NCBI GenBank assembly: GCA_017308235.1
Contig: JAFKFL010000025.1
Location: 54,457-118,456, forward strand
Direction of reading: 5' to 3'
Source of the DNA: Alphaproteobacteria bacterium
GTDB lineage: Bacteria; Pseudomonadota; Alphaproteobacteria; Reyranellales; Reyranellaceae
DNA length: 64,000 nt
Notes under the pieces: model-generated
Seen by the model: the letters and a program-made list of their open reading frames with translations, nothing else
The model's database searches: none
What the model was told of the DNA's origin: nothing
Position numbers and translations under genes: made by a program
Part shown: positions 1 to 7,999 of the stretch, one piece after another
Numbering within the stretch: position 1 is the stretch's first letter
Layout: each line of letters begins with the position of its first letter

Positions 1-477
1 TTGCCGAAAGGCTGGGAAGGCCAAGTCTACGCGGTGGACGGCAATACGCTGACCGGCGTCGGCCTCAAGTCAGCGATCCGGCTGTGGGGCATTCGCACGC
101 CAAGGCTGCGTGGCGCGGACGACGTGGAGACGGTGCCTGGCATGGTGACGCGGGCGGCGCTCGAGGATCTGCTGGCGGCCGGCGAGCATCGCGTCTCGTG
201 CAAGGTCGCGGCGTGGGACGATCAATGCCGGCTCGTGGCGCAATGCACCATCAGCGCCGAGATGCCGCGTGGCACACCGGCCGCAGCGCACGATATCGCA
301 TTGCGCTTGCTCGAAGACGGCTTCGCCTATGGCTTCGAACTCGGCTCAAGCTTGTCGTGGGACAGCGAGGCAAGTGCACGCTATGCGCACATCGAGGCGC
401 TCGCGCGTCAGGCGCGCAAAGGTCTGTGGACGTTGTGGTTAGGTGAGGCAGAACAGACGACACTACCGACGAAGTAA
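1..477 (+). CDS. Staphylococcal-nuclease-fold protein, catalytic residues lost; 5' end probably cut
   Basis: The reading frame is open from base 1 (a TTG) to a TAA at 475-477, so the true start and any signal peptide probably lie outside the window. Residues 8-35 follow the thermonuclease pattern: a VDGNT turn, then IRLWGIRTP, and the C-terminal part carries the family-like element LARQARKGLW near residue 140. In active family members the turn reads DGDT and the second motif GIDAPE or VDTPE. Here the metal-binding Asp of the turn is Asn, the second Asp is Arg, and the Glu after the Pro is also Arg. The Arg before LWG is kept. I infer the SNase fold without ordinary calcium-dependent nuclease activity. 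Confidence 0.6.
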   Translation: MPKGWEGQVYAVDGNTLTGVGLKSAIRLWGIRTPRLRGADDVETVPGMVTRAALEDLLAAGEHRVSCKVAAWDDQCRLVAQCTISAEMPRGTPAAAHDIALRLLEDGFAYGFELGSSLSWDSEASARYAHIEALARQARKGLWTLWLGEAEQTTLPTK

Positions 478-499
478 TCGCCTCAGCGCCGACGCTCGT

Positions 500-517
500 T
501 GTTACATCTGTGTAACA
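500..517. promoter_or_regulatory. Perfect 7+7 palindrome, putative operator
   Basis: TGTTACA and TGTAACA arms are separated by TCTG in the intergenic stretch between the nuclease-fold gene and the oxygenase gene. The site lies about 165 bp upstream of the oxygenase start at 684. Its symmetry suggests a dimeric repressor or activator site. It resembles, but is not identical to, the TGTTA-N5-TAACA palindrome at 26575-26589. No regulator can be named. Confidence 0.35.
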
Positions 518-683
518 TGCCACGCGAGTCCGGTGGACCGATATGCAATTTTCGACTCTTGCGCGCTGAAGCTGCGAACACGACTTCGCATTCACAAGCT
601 CGTTACGGCTTGTGGTGATGAGACATGGCTGACTTGACCGTCGGTCGCGCGTTTTGAGTTGGGTTCGCGAGTAAAGTGTAAAC

Positions 684-1352
684 ATGAGTATGAGTACAAG
701 TCCGCGCGCGAATGCGGCGCCAGAGATCGTTCCGCTCTTCGCTACGCCCCTTGTGATTTTCGATGTGCCGGACGCGCCCGCACTCAACAAGGAATTACGG
801 GGCGTGATCGCCGAACGGGAAAAGAGTCAATCCAGCAAACAGAAATCGAACATAGGCGGCTGGCAGTCGAGCTGGGACATGGATCGTTGGGGCGGACCGC
901 CGGCCATCAAGCTTCTGGCTTATGCTCGCAACGTCGCCAATCGGACCACGACGGATCCTGAAGGCAAGTCAGGCAATGGGCCGTATCCAGGTCACTTCGC
1001 CGTCACCTGGTTGGGCAACATGTGGGCCAACATCAACCGCAGTGGCCATGGCAACGAGTTTCACTCCCATCCCGGCGCCTTCTGGTCCGGTGTCTATTAC
1101 GTCGACGATGGTGGCATCGATGCCGACCCGTCGCTGGGCGGCGAGCTCGAGTTCATGGATCCGCGCGGTCCGCTGCCGCTGATGAACGCGCCTCATTTGC
1201 GCATGTCGGGCAGTCTCACGGCCGGTACGACCGAGAAGGTCCGGCCAAAGGCCGGTCGGATGGTGGTCTTTCCGGCCTGGCTGATGCATCAGGTCCGACC
1301 CTACTACGGGATGGCCGAGCGTATCTCCATCGCCTTCAATCTCGCAGTGTGA
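684..1352 (+). CDS. Putative 2OG-Fe(II) oxygenase (TIGR02466-like)
   Basis: A 222-residue protein that looks like the TIGR02466/PF13759 family of putative 2-oxoglutarate, Fe(II)-dependent oxygenases. Visible elements are a WANIN and HSHPG segment (His127, His129), then GVYYV and GGELEFMDPR. A C-terminal cupin half follows, with VVFPAWLMHQVRPYYG (His202) and ERISIAFN (Arg213, suited to bind the 2-oxoglutarate carboxylate). These match a double-stranded beta-helix with a His/His iron site; the third ligand is not certain. The ATG is followed by a second ATG two codons on, and no strong ribosome site is visible. It stands alone, followed after about 100 bp by an MFS exporter in the same direction. 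The substrate is unknown. Confidence 0.7.
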   Translation: MSMSTSPRANAAPEIVPLFATPLVIFDVPDAPALNKELRGVIAEREKSQSSKQKSNIGGWQSSWDMDRWGGPPAIKLLAYARNVANRTTTDPEGKSGNGPYPGHFAVTWLGNMWANINRSGHGNEFHSHPGAFWSGVYYVDDGGIDADPSLGGELEFMDPRGPLPLMNAPHLRMSGSLTAGTTEKVRPKAGRMVVFPAWLMHQVRPYYGMAERISIAFNLAV

Positions 1353-1455
1353 GCGCAGCGCGCGGCGATCGCCGCTGCGTCGTTACCGCTCCCAACCCGA
1401 TCCGGGATAAGGTTGGGGTCGGGAGTGGAATACCAAGAATGACCAAACCGACGCC

Positions 1456-2670
1456 GTGACAGAGTTCAGAGGCGTTGCGCCTCCATTTCGGAAGGCGCGT
1501 GCCAACGCCGCGGATTTCTGGCGCCTCTGGTATGTGGGCCTCGTCGTTTTCACCGTGCGCTGGCTGGAAACGGTCGCCGTCGGCGTCGTCGTCTACCAAC
1601 TTACGGGCTCCGCCTTCCTGGTCGCCATGATGACCATGCTGCGCCTCCTGCCCATGGGGTTGTTCGGCGGTTTCATCGGCGAGCTCGCGGAGCGGCTCGA
1701 CCGCAGGCTCGCATTGATCGGCGTTATCGCGATGATGGCGGCGACATCGGCCCTGCTGGCTGCCGTTGCCTGGATGGGCCGGCTCGAGGTCTGGCACCTC
1801 GCGCTCGCGAGCTTCGTCAATGGTTTCGGCTGGGCGACCGACAATCCGCTGCGGCGCGTGATGATCGGTGACATCGTCGGCCGCGAACGCATGAGCTGGG
1901 CGATGTCGCTCGATGTCGGCGCCAGCAATGCCAGCCGCATGATCGGCCCGATCGTGGGCGGCGTGCTCTTGGCCGGAATCGGGATCGAAGGCGCCTTCCT
2001 GCTGAGCGTCGTCCTTTATGCCACCGCGATCGGGGCAAGCCTTACGGTGCGCGCGCATAGCCCCTCGACGATCGGTGCCGGGCGGGTGCTCGCCCGCACG
2101 TTGGAGGGCTTCGCCGTGGTGCTGGCCGACAAGCGGCTCACCGCGACCATGGTGGTGACCATAATCTACAACCTCTTCGCCTGGCCCTTCACCAGCATGA
2201 TCCCGGTGATCGGCCGCGACCAGCTCGCGCTGGGACCGGAAGGCGTTGGCATCCTCGCGGGCCTCGACGGCGTCGGCGCGTTCGTGGGCGCGCTGCTGCT
2301 CGCATTCCTGCTGACGCCACGCTGGTATGCGCACGCCTATGTGGGCGGCCTCGCCTGCTACACCGCGGCGCTGATCGTGTTCGCACTGGCCTCCGATCCG
2401 ATCGTGGCGGGTGTGGCGCTGTTGGTCACCGGCCTCGGCGGCGCGGGCTATGCCACGCTTCAGGCGACCATCGTCTATCTCGCCGCGCCGCTCGAGATGC
2501 GCTCGCGCGTTCTCGGCGTGCTCTCGGTCTGCATCGGCACCGGCCCGATCGGGTTCGTCTGGCTGGGGTGGCTCGCGGACCGGATCGGCGCACCTGATGC
2601 AACCGCGATCACCGGCGCGCTCGGCCTGCTTGCCGTCGCGGTTACATTTCCGCTGTGGCGACGGATCTGA
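1456..2670 (+). CDS. MFS transporter, EntS/MFS_3 type
   Basis: A 404-residue, very hydrophobic protein with about twelve membrane spans. The cytoplasmic loop after the second span reads GELAERLDRR, a form of MFS motif A. The overall pattern fits the MFS_3 (enterobactin-exporter-like) branch, which mostly exports small molecules by proton antiport. The start used is GTG at 1456. An internal Met cluster near residue 58 is too far in, because it would remove the first two spans. The stop codon abuts the stop of the convergent small membrane protein, leaving no intergenic DNA. The substrate cannot be deduced. Confidence 0.75.
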   Translation: MTEFRGVAPPFRKARANAADFWRLWYVGLVVFTVRWLETVAVGVVVYQLTGSAFLVAMMTMLRLLPMGLFGGFIGELAERLDRRLALIGVIAMMAATSALLAAVAWMGRLEVWHLALASFVNGFGWATDNPLRRVMIGDIVGRERMSWAMSLDVGASNASRMIGPIVGGVLLAGIGIEGAFLLSVVLYATAIGASLTVRAHSPSTIGAGRVLARTLEGFAVVLADKRLTATMVVTIIYNLFAWPFTSMIPVIGRDQLALGPEGVGILAGLDGVGAFVGALLLAFLLTPRWYAHAYVGGLACYTAALIVFALASDPIVAGVALLVTGLGGAGYATLQATIVYLAAPLEMRSRVLGVLSVCIGTGPIGFVWLGWLADRIGAPDATAITGALGLLAVAVTFPLWRRI

Positions 2671-3111
2671 TCAGACGTCGGACAGCAGGGGCGGCGGGCG
2701 ACCATCCGAACCGTCGCCGCCTGAGTTGAGGCCGGCGTAGCCGGCGACCATGGCGCAGGCGAGCAACACGAGCACCACATGCCGGAGCTGCAAGCGGCGC
2801 GCCGTCGGCGTCGCCGGGATCTCCCGATCCAGGGGAAGCCAACTGTGCCACATCCAGATGGCGACCGGCACGGCGACGAAGGCAAGGAGGATACCGCCGG
2901 CGACGCTCCAGGCGTCGAGCCCATAGACGTTGTTGAACCACATCCATGTGATCAACTGGACGCAGAGGCCGAGGACGATCGGCAGGATCAGGCGCAGCAG
3001 CCAGGTCCAGGCCCGTTCATCGCGTGCCATCCCGGGGGGAGCGGCCAAATATCTGTCGCCAGCAAGGGGACGGGCTTTCGCAGCCGTCTCTTGGCTTGAA
3101 AAATCGGTCAT
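2671..3111 (-). CDS. Small membrane protein, paralog of the 9932-10231 product
   Basis: A 146-residue protein of unknown function starting at ATG 3111; a GTG four codons upstream (3123) is possible. Three hydrophobic segments are visible: one around ILPIVLGLCVQLITWMWF, one around GGILLAFVAVPVAIWMW, and one near the C-terminus. The middle part closely matches the 99-residue protein encoded at 9932-10231. Both share LPxxLGLCxQLIxWMWFN, VYG, a GGxLLxFVA segment and a W-x-SWLP element. The N-terminal tail is cytoplasm-like and the last 15 residues are Gly/Pro-rich. It converges tail to tail with the MFS gene. Confidence 0.6.
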   Translation of the reverse strand: MTDFSSQETAAKARPLAGDRYLAAPPGMARDERAWTWLLRLILPIVLGLCVQLITWMWFNNVYGLDAWSVAGGILLAFVAVPVAIWMWHSWLPLDREIPATPTARRLQLRHVVLVLLACAMVAGYAGLNSGGDGSDGRPPPLLSDV

Positions 3112-3357
3112 CGCGCGACCCACACTCTAAAATCGGAGCGCTCTGCACCCACAGAGGCGCCCCTTAATCTCTTGAAAATCAGCAGTCACACGCTATGCGA
3201 CCTCGATGGGTAAAAGCTGTGACATTCGTGGGAAATCTGCGGCGGGTGCCACTTTGACACACAGGCGGCGGACGTCGACGCGGCGCGCTCTTCCTGCAGG
3301 GACGTGGCATATTCGGATGATCCGACGACAAACAGTCGGAGGGGGAGGATCAGAACA

Positions 3358-3765
3358 ATGAAGGCATCATCCGTTAGTTTTCAGGCAGCAGTCGTCTTCG
3401 TCATCGTCGGCATGGTCTGGGGGTTGATCATGGCGATCTCGGGCGACCATTCGGCCATGCCCGCGCATGCTCATCTCAATCTGCTGGGCTGGGTGTCGCT
3501 CTTTCTGTTCGGCATTTATTACCGACTGCATCCTTTGCTGGACCGCCACAGATCTGCAATGACGCAGGTCGGGCTTTGGATTGTCGGCACCGTCGTCCAG
3601 GCCGTCGGTGTGGGTCTCGTTCATACCGGCCATGAGAGCGGCGAGCCTTTCGCCGCGGTTGGGTCGCTCATGGTGCTGGCCAGCATGCTGCTGTTCGCCT
3701 GGCTGGTGTTCCGGAACGAGCGGGCCGGCCTGCCATCGCACTCTGCGACGGCACCGGCGGAGTAA
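3358..3765 (+). CDS. Four-span membrane protein resembling a cytochrome oxidase subunit I fragment
   Basis: A 135-residue protein. The start is ATG 3358, preceded by a good GGGGAGGA ribosome site; an in-frame extension upstream to 3304 is less likely. Four membrane spans are clear, near residues 7-27, 37-54, 65-85 and 96-115. The segment AHAHLNLLGW just before span 2 resembles the His-bearing segment seen in small alphaproteobacterial proteins usually annotated as related to cbb3 oxidase subunit I (CcoN). The heme-binding residues of a full oxidase cannot all be present in so short a chain. It might be a heme-binding or accessory membrane protein. It stands alone, upstream of the molybdenum hydroxylase operon. 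Confidence 0.55.
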   Translation: MKASSVSFQAAVVFVIVGMVWGLIMAISGDHSAMPAHAHLNLLGWVSLFLFGIYYRLHPLLDRHRSAMTQVGLWIVGTVVQAVGVGLVHTGHESGEPFAAVGSLMVLASMLLFAWLVFRNERAGLPSHSATAPAE

Positions 3766-3955
3766 TCCGAGGGCAGATATCGCGCAGAGCAAAACGGCGG
3801 CCAACAGCAGGCTCTTGCTGTCGGCCGACGCGTTGCCCTACGCTGGGACAACGAAATGCGCGGGCTGCACGGCACAGCCAGCCGCCAAAACCGGTCCCCC
3901 GCCGGAAGAAATCAGCCGCACTGCGGCACGAGGGACAGGAAAGGACCAAGGGATA

Positions 3956-4825
3956 ATGACGGAAGTTCAATACGTGGCGCCAGGAACGCTCGATGAGGCG
4001 GTGCGTGTCTTCGCATCGGCCTCGGGGGCGGCCCGGATCCTGGCCGGAGGCACCGATCTACTGGTGCAGATGCGTTCGGGCGCAGTTCGCCCGGGCCTGA
4101 TCGTCGATATCAAGAAGATCGCCGAGATGACGGCCATCGAGCAAGGAGCCGACGGCAGCTTCCGGATCGGCGCCGCGGTGTCGGGGGCGGCGCTGCGCGA
4201 GCACGCAAAATTGAAGGCGATATGGCCTGGCGTGGTTGAGGCCGCGAATCTGATCGGCTCGACCCAGATCCAGGGTCGCGCCTCGGCGGGCGGCAATCTC
4301 TGCAATGCCTCGCCGGCCGGCGACAGCGTGCCGGCGATGGTGGCGGCTGCCGCCACGGTCACCGTGCAGGGGCCTAACGGCCGCCGGCAGTTGGCGGTCG
4401 AGAAGGTTCCGGCGGGACCGGGTCGCACGACCCTCGCCAAGGGCGAGATCGTCGTGAGCTTCACCTTGCCGCCCCGGCCCAAAGGCTCGGGCGACGCCTA
4501 TTTGCGCATGATCCCGCGCACCGAGATGGATATCGCCGTGGTCGGCTGCGGCGTCAGCCTGACGCTGGACAAAGGCACCTGCACTGCGGCCCGTGTCGGG
4601 CTGGGGGCGGTGGCGCCGACCGTCCTGCTGGTCGAGGACGCCGCCAAGGCCCTGATCGGCTCGAAGCTCGATGCCGCGGCGCTCGACAAGGCCGCCAACG
4701 CCTGTCGCGCGGCCTGCCGGCCGATCGACGACAAACGCGGCACCATCGCCTACCGCACCCAAATCGCGGGCGTGCTCCTGAAGCGCGCCGCCACCATCGC
4801 CGCCGAGCGCGCCGGGAGAAGCTGA
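3956..4825 (+). CDS. Molybdenum hydroxylase FAD subunit (CoxM type)
   Basis: A 289-residue FAD-binding subunit of a xanthine dehydrogenase/CO dehydrogenase-family enzyme. The N-terminal PCMH-type domain contains ILAGGTDLLVQMRSG, and a second flavin-binding stretch IGSTQIQGRASAGGNLCNASPAGD lies near residues 98-121. The C-terminal CO-dehydrogenase flavoprotein domain follows. The start is ATG 3956, with AAGGA 10-15 bases upstream; the frame is open further upstream, but that part has no family similarity. It is first in a medium-small-large operon, two bases before the iron-sulfur subunit. It should pass electrons from the 2Fe-2S clusters to an external acceptor. Confidence 0.9.
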   Translation: MTEVQYVAPGTLDEAVRVFASASGAARILAGGTDLLVQMRSGAVRPGLIVDIKKIAEMTAIEQGADGSFRIGAAVSGAALREHAKLKAIWPGVVEAANLIGSTQIQGRASAGGNLCNASPAGDSVPAMVAAAATVTVQGPNGRRQLAVEKVPAGPGRTTLAKGEIVVSFTLPPRPKGSGDAYLRMIPRTEMDIAVVGCGVSLTLDKGTCTAARVGLGAVAPTVLLVEDAAKALIGSKLDAAALDKAANACRAACRPIDDKRGTIAYRTQIAGVLLKRAATIAAERAGRS

Positions 4826-4827
4826 CC

Positions 4828-5310
4828 ATGGCCAAACTGCATGTTTCAACGACCATCAACGGCGAGCCGCACGAGTTCCTGTGCGATGCCGAGCAGAGTC
4901 TGCTCGACGTGCTGCGCGGGCCGCTCGGCCTCACCGGCAGCAAGGAAGGCTGCGCGTCGGGCGACTGCGGCGCGTGCAGCGTCACGGTCGACGGCCGGCT
5001 CGTTTGTTCCTGCCTGGTGCTGGCGCCCGAAGCCGAGGGCAAGAGCATCAACACGATCGAAGGCATGGCCACGAGTGACCAGCTGCATCCGTTGCAGCAG
5101 AAGTTCCTCGAGATGGCGGCCCTGCAATGCGGCATCTGCACGCCAGGCGTGCTGATGGCAGCCAAGTCGCTGCTCGACAGGAATCCCGACCCGACCGAGC
5201 ATGAGGTCCGCTTCTGGCTGGCCGGCAATCTCTGCCGTTGTACGGGCTACGACAAGATCGTGCGCGCGGTGATGGAAACGGCCAAGGACATGAGGGAGGC
5301 AGTACGATGA
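4828..5310 (+). CDS. Molybdenum hydroxylase 2Fe-2S subunit (CoxS type)
   Basis: A 160-residue subunit with two [2Fe-2S] domains. The N-terminal plant-ferredoxin-like cluster is bound by the GCASGDCGACSV motif and a later Cys (VCSCLV). The C-terminal four-helix domain uses CGICTPG and NLCRCTGY. Length and motif order match the family closely. It starts at ATG 4828, two bases after the FAD subunit. Its TGA overlaps the ATG of the large subunit (ATGA), so the subunits are translationally coupled. It relays electrons from the molybdenum cofactor to FAD. Confidence 0.93.
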   Translation: MAKLHVSTTINGEPHEFLCDAEQSLLDVLRGPLGLTGSKEGCASGDCGACSVTVDGRLVCSCLVLAPEAEGKSINTIEGMATSDQLHPLQQKFLEMAALQCGICTPGVLMAAKSLLDRNPDPTEHEVRFWLAGNLCRCTGYDKIVRAVMETAKDMREAVR

Positions 5311-7580
5311 ACGCTCCGGTTTCAGAACGCTCCGACAACAAGTGGATTGGCCAACGCACCGTCCGGCCCGACGGCGCGGAGAAGGTCACCGGCCGCGCGG
5401 CCTATGCCGCCGACACGACCATGCCTGGCATGATCTGGGGCAAGGTGTTGCGCAGTCCGCATCCGCACGCGCGCATCCGCTCGATCGACACCTCGAAGGC
5501 CGAGAAGCTGCCGGGCGTGAAGGCGGTGATGACCGCCAAGGACATCGTCGACTTCCCGCTCGACAAGTCGGTGATGCTGGGCATCCAGGACATGCGCTGG
5601 ATGTGCCGCAACGTCATGGCGCGCGAGAAGGCGCTGTTCGCCGGCCATCCGGTCGCAGCCGTGGCTGCGATGTCGGAGAAGATCGCCGACGAGGCCTGCA
5701 AGCTGATCGAGGTCGATTACGAGGTCCTGCCCTGGGTGATCGACGTCGAGGAGGCGATGAAGCCCGACGCCCCCATCCTGCACGACTTCATCAAGTTCGA
5801 GGGCAAGCCCTCCAACATCGCAGGCAAGATTGAGCACAAGCTCGGCGACGTCGAGAAGGGCTTCGCCGAAGCCGATGTCGTGATCGAGCGCAGCTTCCGT
5901 ACCAAGCCCGTGCACCAGGGCTATATCGAGCCGCACGCCTGCCTGGTCAGCGTCTCGGACGGCAAGGCCACGGTGTGGAGCTCGAGCCAGGGCCAGTTCA
6001 TGGTCCGGGCCATGAGCGCCTACCTCACGGGCCTGCCGCAGAATGATATCCGCGCCATTCCGGCGGAGATCGGCGGCGGCTTCGGCGGCAAGACCATCAT
6101 CTACCTCGAACCGCTGGCGCTGATCCTGTCCCGGAAAACCGGCCGGCCGGTGAAGATGGCGATGACCCGCGAGGAGGTGTTCCGCGCTTCGGGTCCGACC
6201 TCCGGCTCCTACAGCAAGGTGAAGATCGGCGCCAAGAAGGACGGCACGATCGTCGCCGCGCAGGGCACCTTCTGCCTGCAGGCCGGCGCGCTTCCGGGTT
6301 CGCCCATCCGCGGTGCGGCGGGCTGCGCCTTCGCGCCCTACAACATCGCGAACGTGCACTCCGTCGGCTTCGACGTGGTGTCCAACCGCTCCAAGGTCGC
6401 GGCCTATCGCGCGCCCGGCGCGCCGCTCGGCTGCTATGCCACCGAGTGCGTGCTGGACGAGGTGGCCGAGGCGCTGAAGATGGATCCGCTCAAGCTCCGG
6501 CTGAAGAATGCGGCACGGGAGGGCACCAAGGCCGCGCATGGTCCGGTCTTTCCGCGCATCGGTTTCGTCGAGACGATCGAAGGCGCCGTCAACCACGACC
6601 ACTACAAGACGCCGCTGCCCAAGGCGACCAACGGCCGGCTCTACGGCCGCGGCATCGCCAGCGGCTTCTGGTTCAATGCCGGCGGCGAGTCGAGTGCCCA
6701 GGTGAATATCAACGAGGACGGCACCGTCGTCGTGATCACCGGCCATCCCGACATTGGCGGCTCGCGCGCCTCGACGGCCAACATCGTGGCCGAGCTTTTG
6801 GGAATCGATTACCGCAAGGTGTCGGTGCTGATCGGCGACACCAGCGTGATCGGTTTCAGCAACCTCACGGGCGGCAGCCGCGTCACCTATGCCTCGGCGA
6901 TGGTGGCGACACAGTCGACCGAACAGGTGATCACGACGCTTAAGGAACGCGCCGCCAAGATCTGGAAGATCGATCCCGACGCCGTCGTCTGGGAGAACGG
7001 CGAGGCTCGCCCGGCTGGCGACAACGCCGGCAAGTTCGAGCCGCTGACGCTCGCCCAGCTTGCGGCGCAGGCCACCGCGACCGGCGGCCCGATCGGCGCC
7101 GGCAAGCAGCTCAACACGACGGGCGCCGAAGGCGGCTTCGCCACGCACGTCTGCGACGTCGAGGTCGATCCCGAGCTCGGCATCGCGCGCGTGATCCGCT
7201 ACACCTCGTTGCAGGATGTGGGTCGCGCCATCCACCCGGGCTACGTCGAAGGTCAGATGCAGGGCGGTGCGTCGCAAGGCATCGGCTGGGCGCTGAGCGA
7301 GGAATACATCTACGACAAGAACGGCAAGCTCGATAATGCGGGCTTCCTCGACTACCGCATGCCCGTGACCTCGGACTTGCCGATGCTCGACGCGGTCATC
7401 ATCGAAGTGCCGAATCCGAAGCATCCGCAGGGCGTGCGCGGCGTCGGCGAGGTGCCGATCGTGCCGCCGCTCGCGGCGGTGTCGAACGCGGTCTATAACG
7501 CGCTCGGCACGCGCTTCTACAGCCTGCCCATGTCACCACCGAAGGTGCTGGAGGCGTTGCAGGCGAAGTCTAAGGCGTAA
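5307..7580 (+). CDS. Molybdenum hydroxylase large subunit (xanthine dehydrogenase family)
   Basis: A 757-residue molybdopterin-cytosine-dinucleotide-binding subunit. Visible features include GGGFGGK (residues 256-262) and the cofactor loop AYRAPGAP (about 366-373). Near the C-terminus GVGEVPIVPP carries the Glu (about 715) expected to act as the base in hydroxylation. True form I CO dehydrogenases carry AYxCSFR in the loop and form II members AYRGAGR. This one has neither, so CO oxidation is not supported. Aromatic, N-heterocyclic or aldehyde substrates are more plausible. The ATG at 5307 overlaps the previous stop. No MoeA-, XdhC- or CoxD-like maturation gene lies nearby. Confidence 0.88.
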   Translation: MNAPVSERSDNKWIGQRTVRPDGAEKVTGRAAYAADTTMPGMIWGKVLRSPHPHARIRSIDTSKAEKLPGVKAVMTAKDIVDFPLDKSVMLGIQDMRWMCRNVMAREKALFAGHPVAAVAAMSEKIADEACKLIEVDYEVLPWVIDVEEAMKPDAPILHDFIKFEGKPSNIAGKIEHKLGDVEKGFAEADVVIERSFRTKPVHQGYIEPHACLVSVSDGKATVWSSSQGQFMVRAMSAYLTGLPQNDIRAIPAEIGGGFGGKTIIYLEPLALILSRKTGRPVKMAMTREEVFRASGPTSGSYSKVKIGAKKDGTIVAAQGTFCLQAGALPGSPIRGAAGCAFAPYNIANVHSVGFDVVSNRSKVAAYRAPGAPLGCYATECVLDEVAEALKMDPLKLRLKNAAREGTKAAHGPVFPRIGFVETIEGAVNHDHYKTPLPKATNGRLYGRGIASGFWFNAGGESSAQVNINEDGTVVVITGHPDIGGSRASTANIVAELLGIDYRKVSVLIGDTSVIGFSNLTGGSRVTYASAMVATQSTEQVITTLKERAAKIWKIDPDAVVWENGEARPAGDNAGKFEPLTLAQLAAQATATGGPIGAGKQLNTTGAEGGFATHVCDVEVDPELGIARVIRYTSLQDVGRAIHPGYVEGQMQGGASQGIGWALSEEYIYDKNGKLDNAGFLDYRMPVTSDLPMLDAVIIEVPNPKHPQGVRGVGEVPIVPPLAAVSNAVYNALGTRFYSLPMSPPKVLEALQAKSKA

Positions 7581-7595
7581 AAGAGCCTGATCGGT

Positions 7596-7622
7596 TCTCC
7601 TCCGGTGTCACACCGGAGGAGA
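7596..7622. terminator. 12-bp perfect hairpin between convergent genes
   Basis: TCTCCTCCGGTG and CACCGGAGGAGA form a perfect 12-bp stem around a three-base loop TCA. Read on the minus strand the stem is followed within a few bases by a T-rich stretch; on the plus strand the T-tract is missing. It lies 15 bp after the hydroxylase stop. The loop TCA is also the TGA stop of the minus-strand gene 7608-7829, so the hairpin probably terminates both convergent transcripts. Confidence 0.65.
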
Positions 7623-7829
7623 GGCGAGGTCGGTTTCCCTGAGCCAGCCATCGAGGAGCAGGCCGTTGAAGGCGACGGCGCCATCTTGTGTATGCTCGTG
7701 GTGCCATTCCGTATAGTCGGTGGCCCAAGACGGAGACCACTCGATCACTCGGTCGCTCAGCCGGTCATGGACCAGGGCGGGACGACTGGGATCGAAGTCA
7801 CTCATCGATTTGAAATTCTTCTGCGACAT
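7608..7829 (-). CDS. Small hypothetical soluble protein
   Basis: A 73-residue protein I do not recognise. It is acidic and rich in Trp, Asp and His (SPSWATDYTEWHHEH), with no membrane span or signal peptide. GAGG lies about 7 bases before the first ATG; a second ATG is nine codons in. Its stop codon sits in the loop of the 12-bp hairpin at 7596-7622, which supports it as a real transcription unit. The 170 bp upstream, to the acyl-CoA synthetase stop, show no other gene. Confidence 0.5.
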   Translation of the reverse strand: MSQKNFKSMSDFDPSRPALVHDRLSDRVIEWSPSWATDYTEWHHEHTQDGAVAFNGLLLDGWLRETDLASPPV

Positions 7830-7999
7830 CGTGGCCTCACGCTTGGGTATGGTGGGACCATGGTGCCGGCGACCCCTACTGCTGATCGAGTGTCAAACCT
7901 GTGCCAGCAGAATCATTTTTGTGGCAGACCAATATATTGCGGCCAGAACTTCAAGGTAGGCCATAGCCTTAGCGCAATCCGACTTGCGCCAGCTCGACG

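Noticed and set aside
5322..7424. 700-codon open frame on the minus strand opposite the molybdenum hydroxylase large subunit
   Set aside because: It is antisense to a clear family member, with Arg/Ala/His/Asp-rich composition typical of a GC-rich shadow frame and no domain.
3956..7580. Carbon monoxide dehydrogenase coxMSL
   Set aside because: Subunit order fits, but the active-site loop AYRAPGAP is not that of form I or form II enzymes, so only the broad family is claimed.
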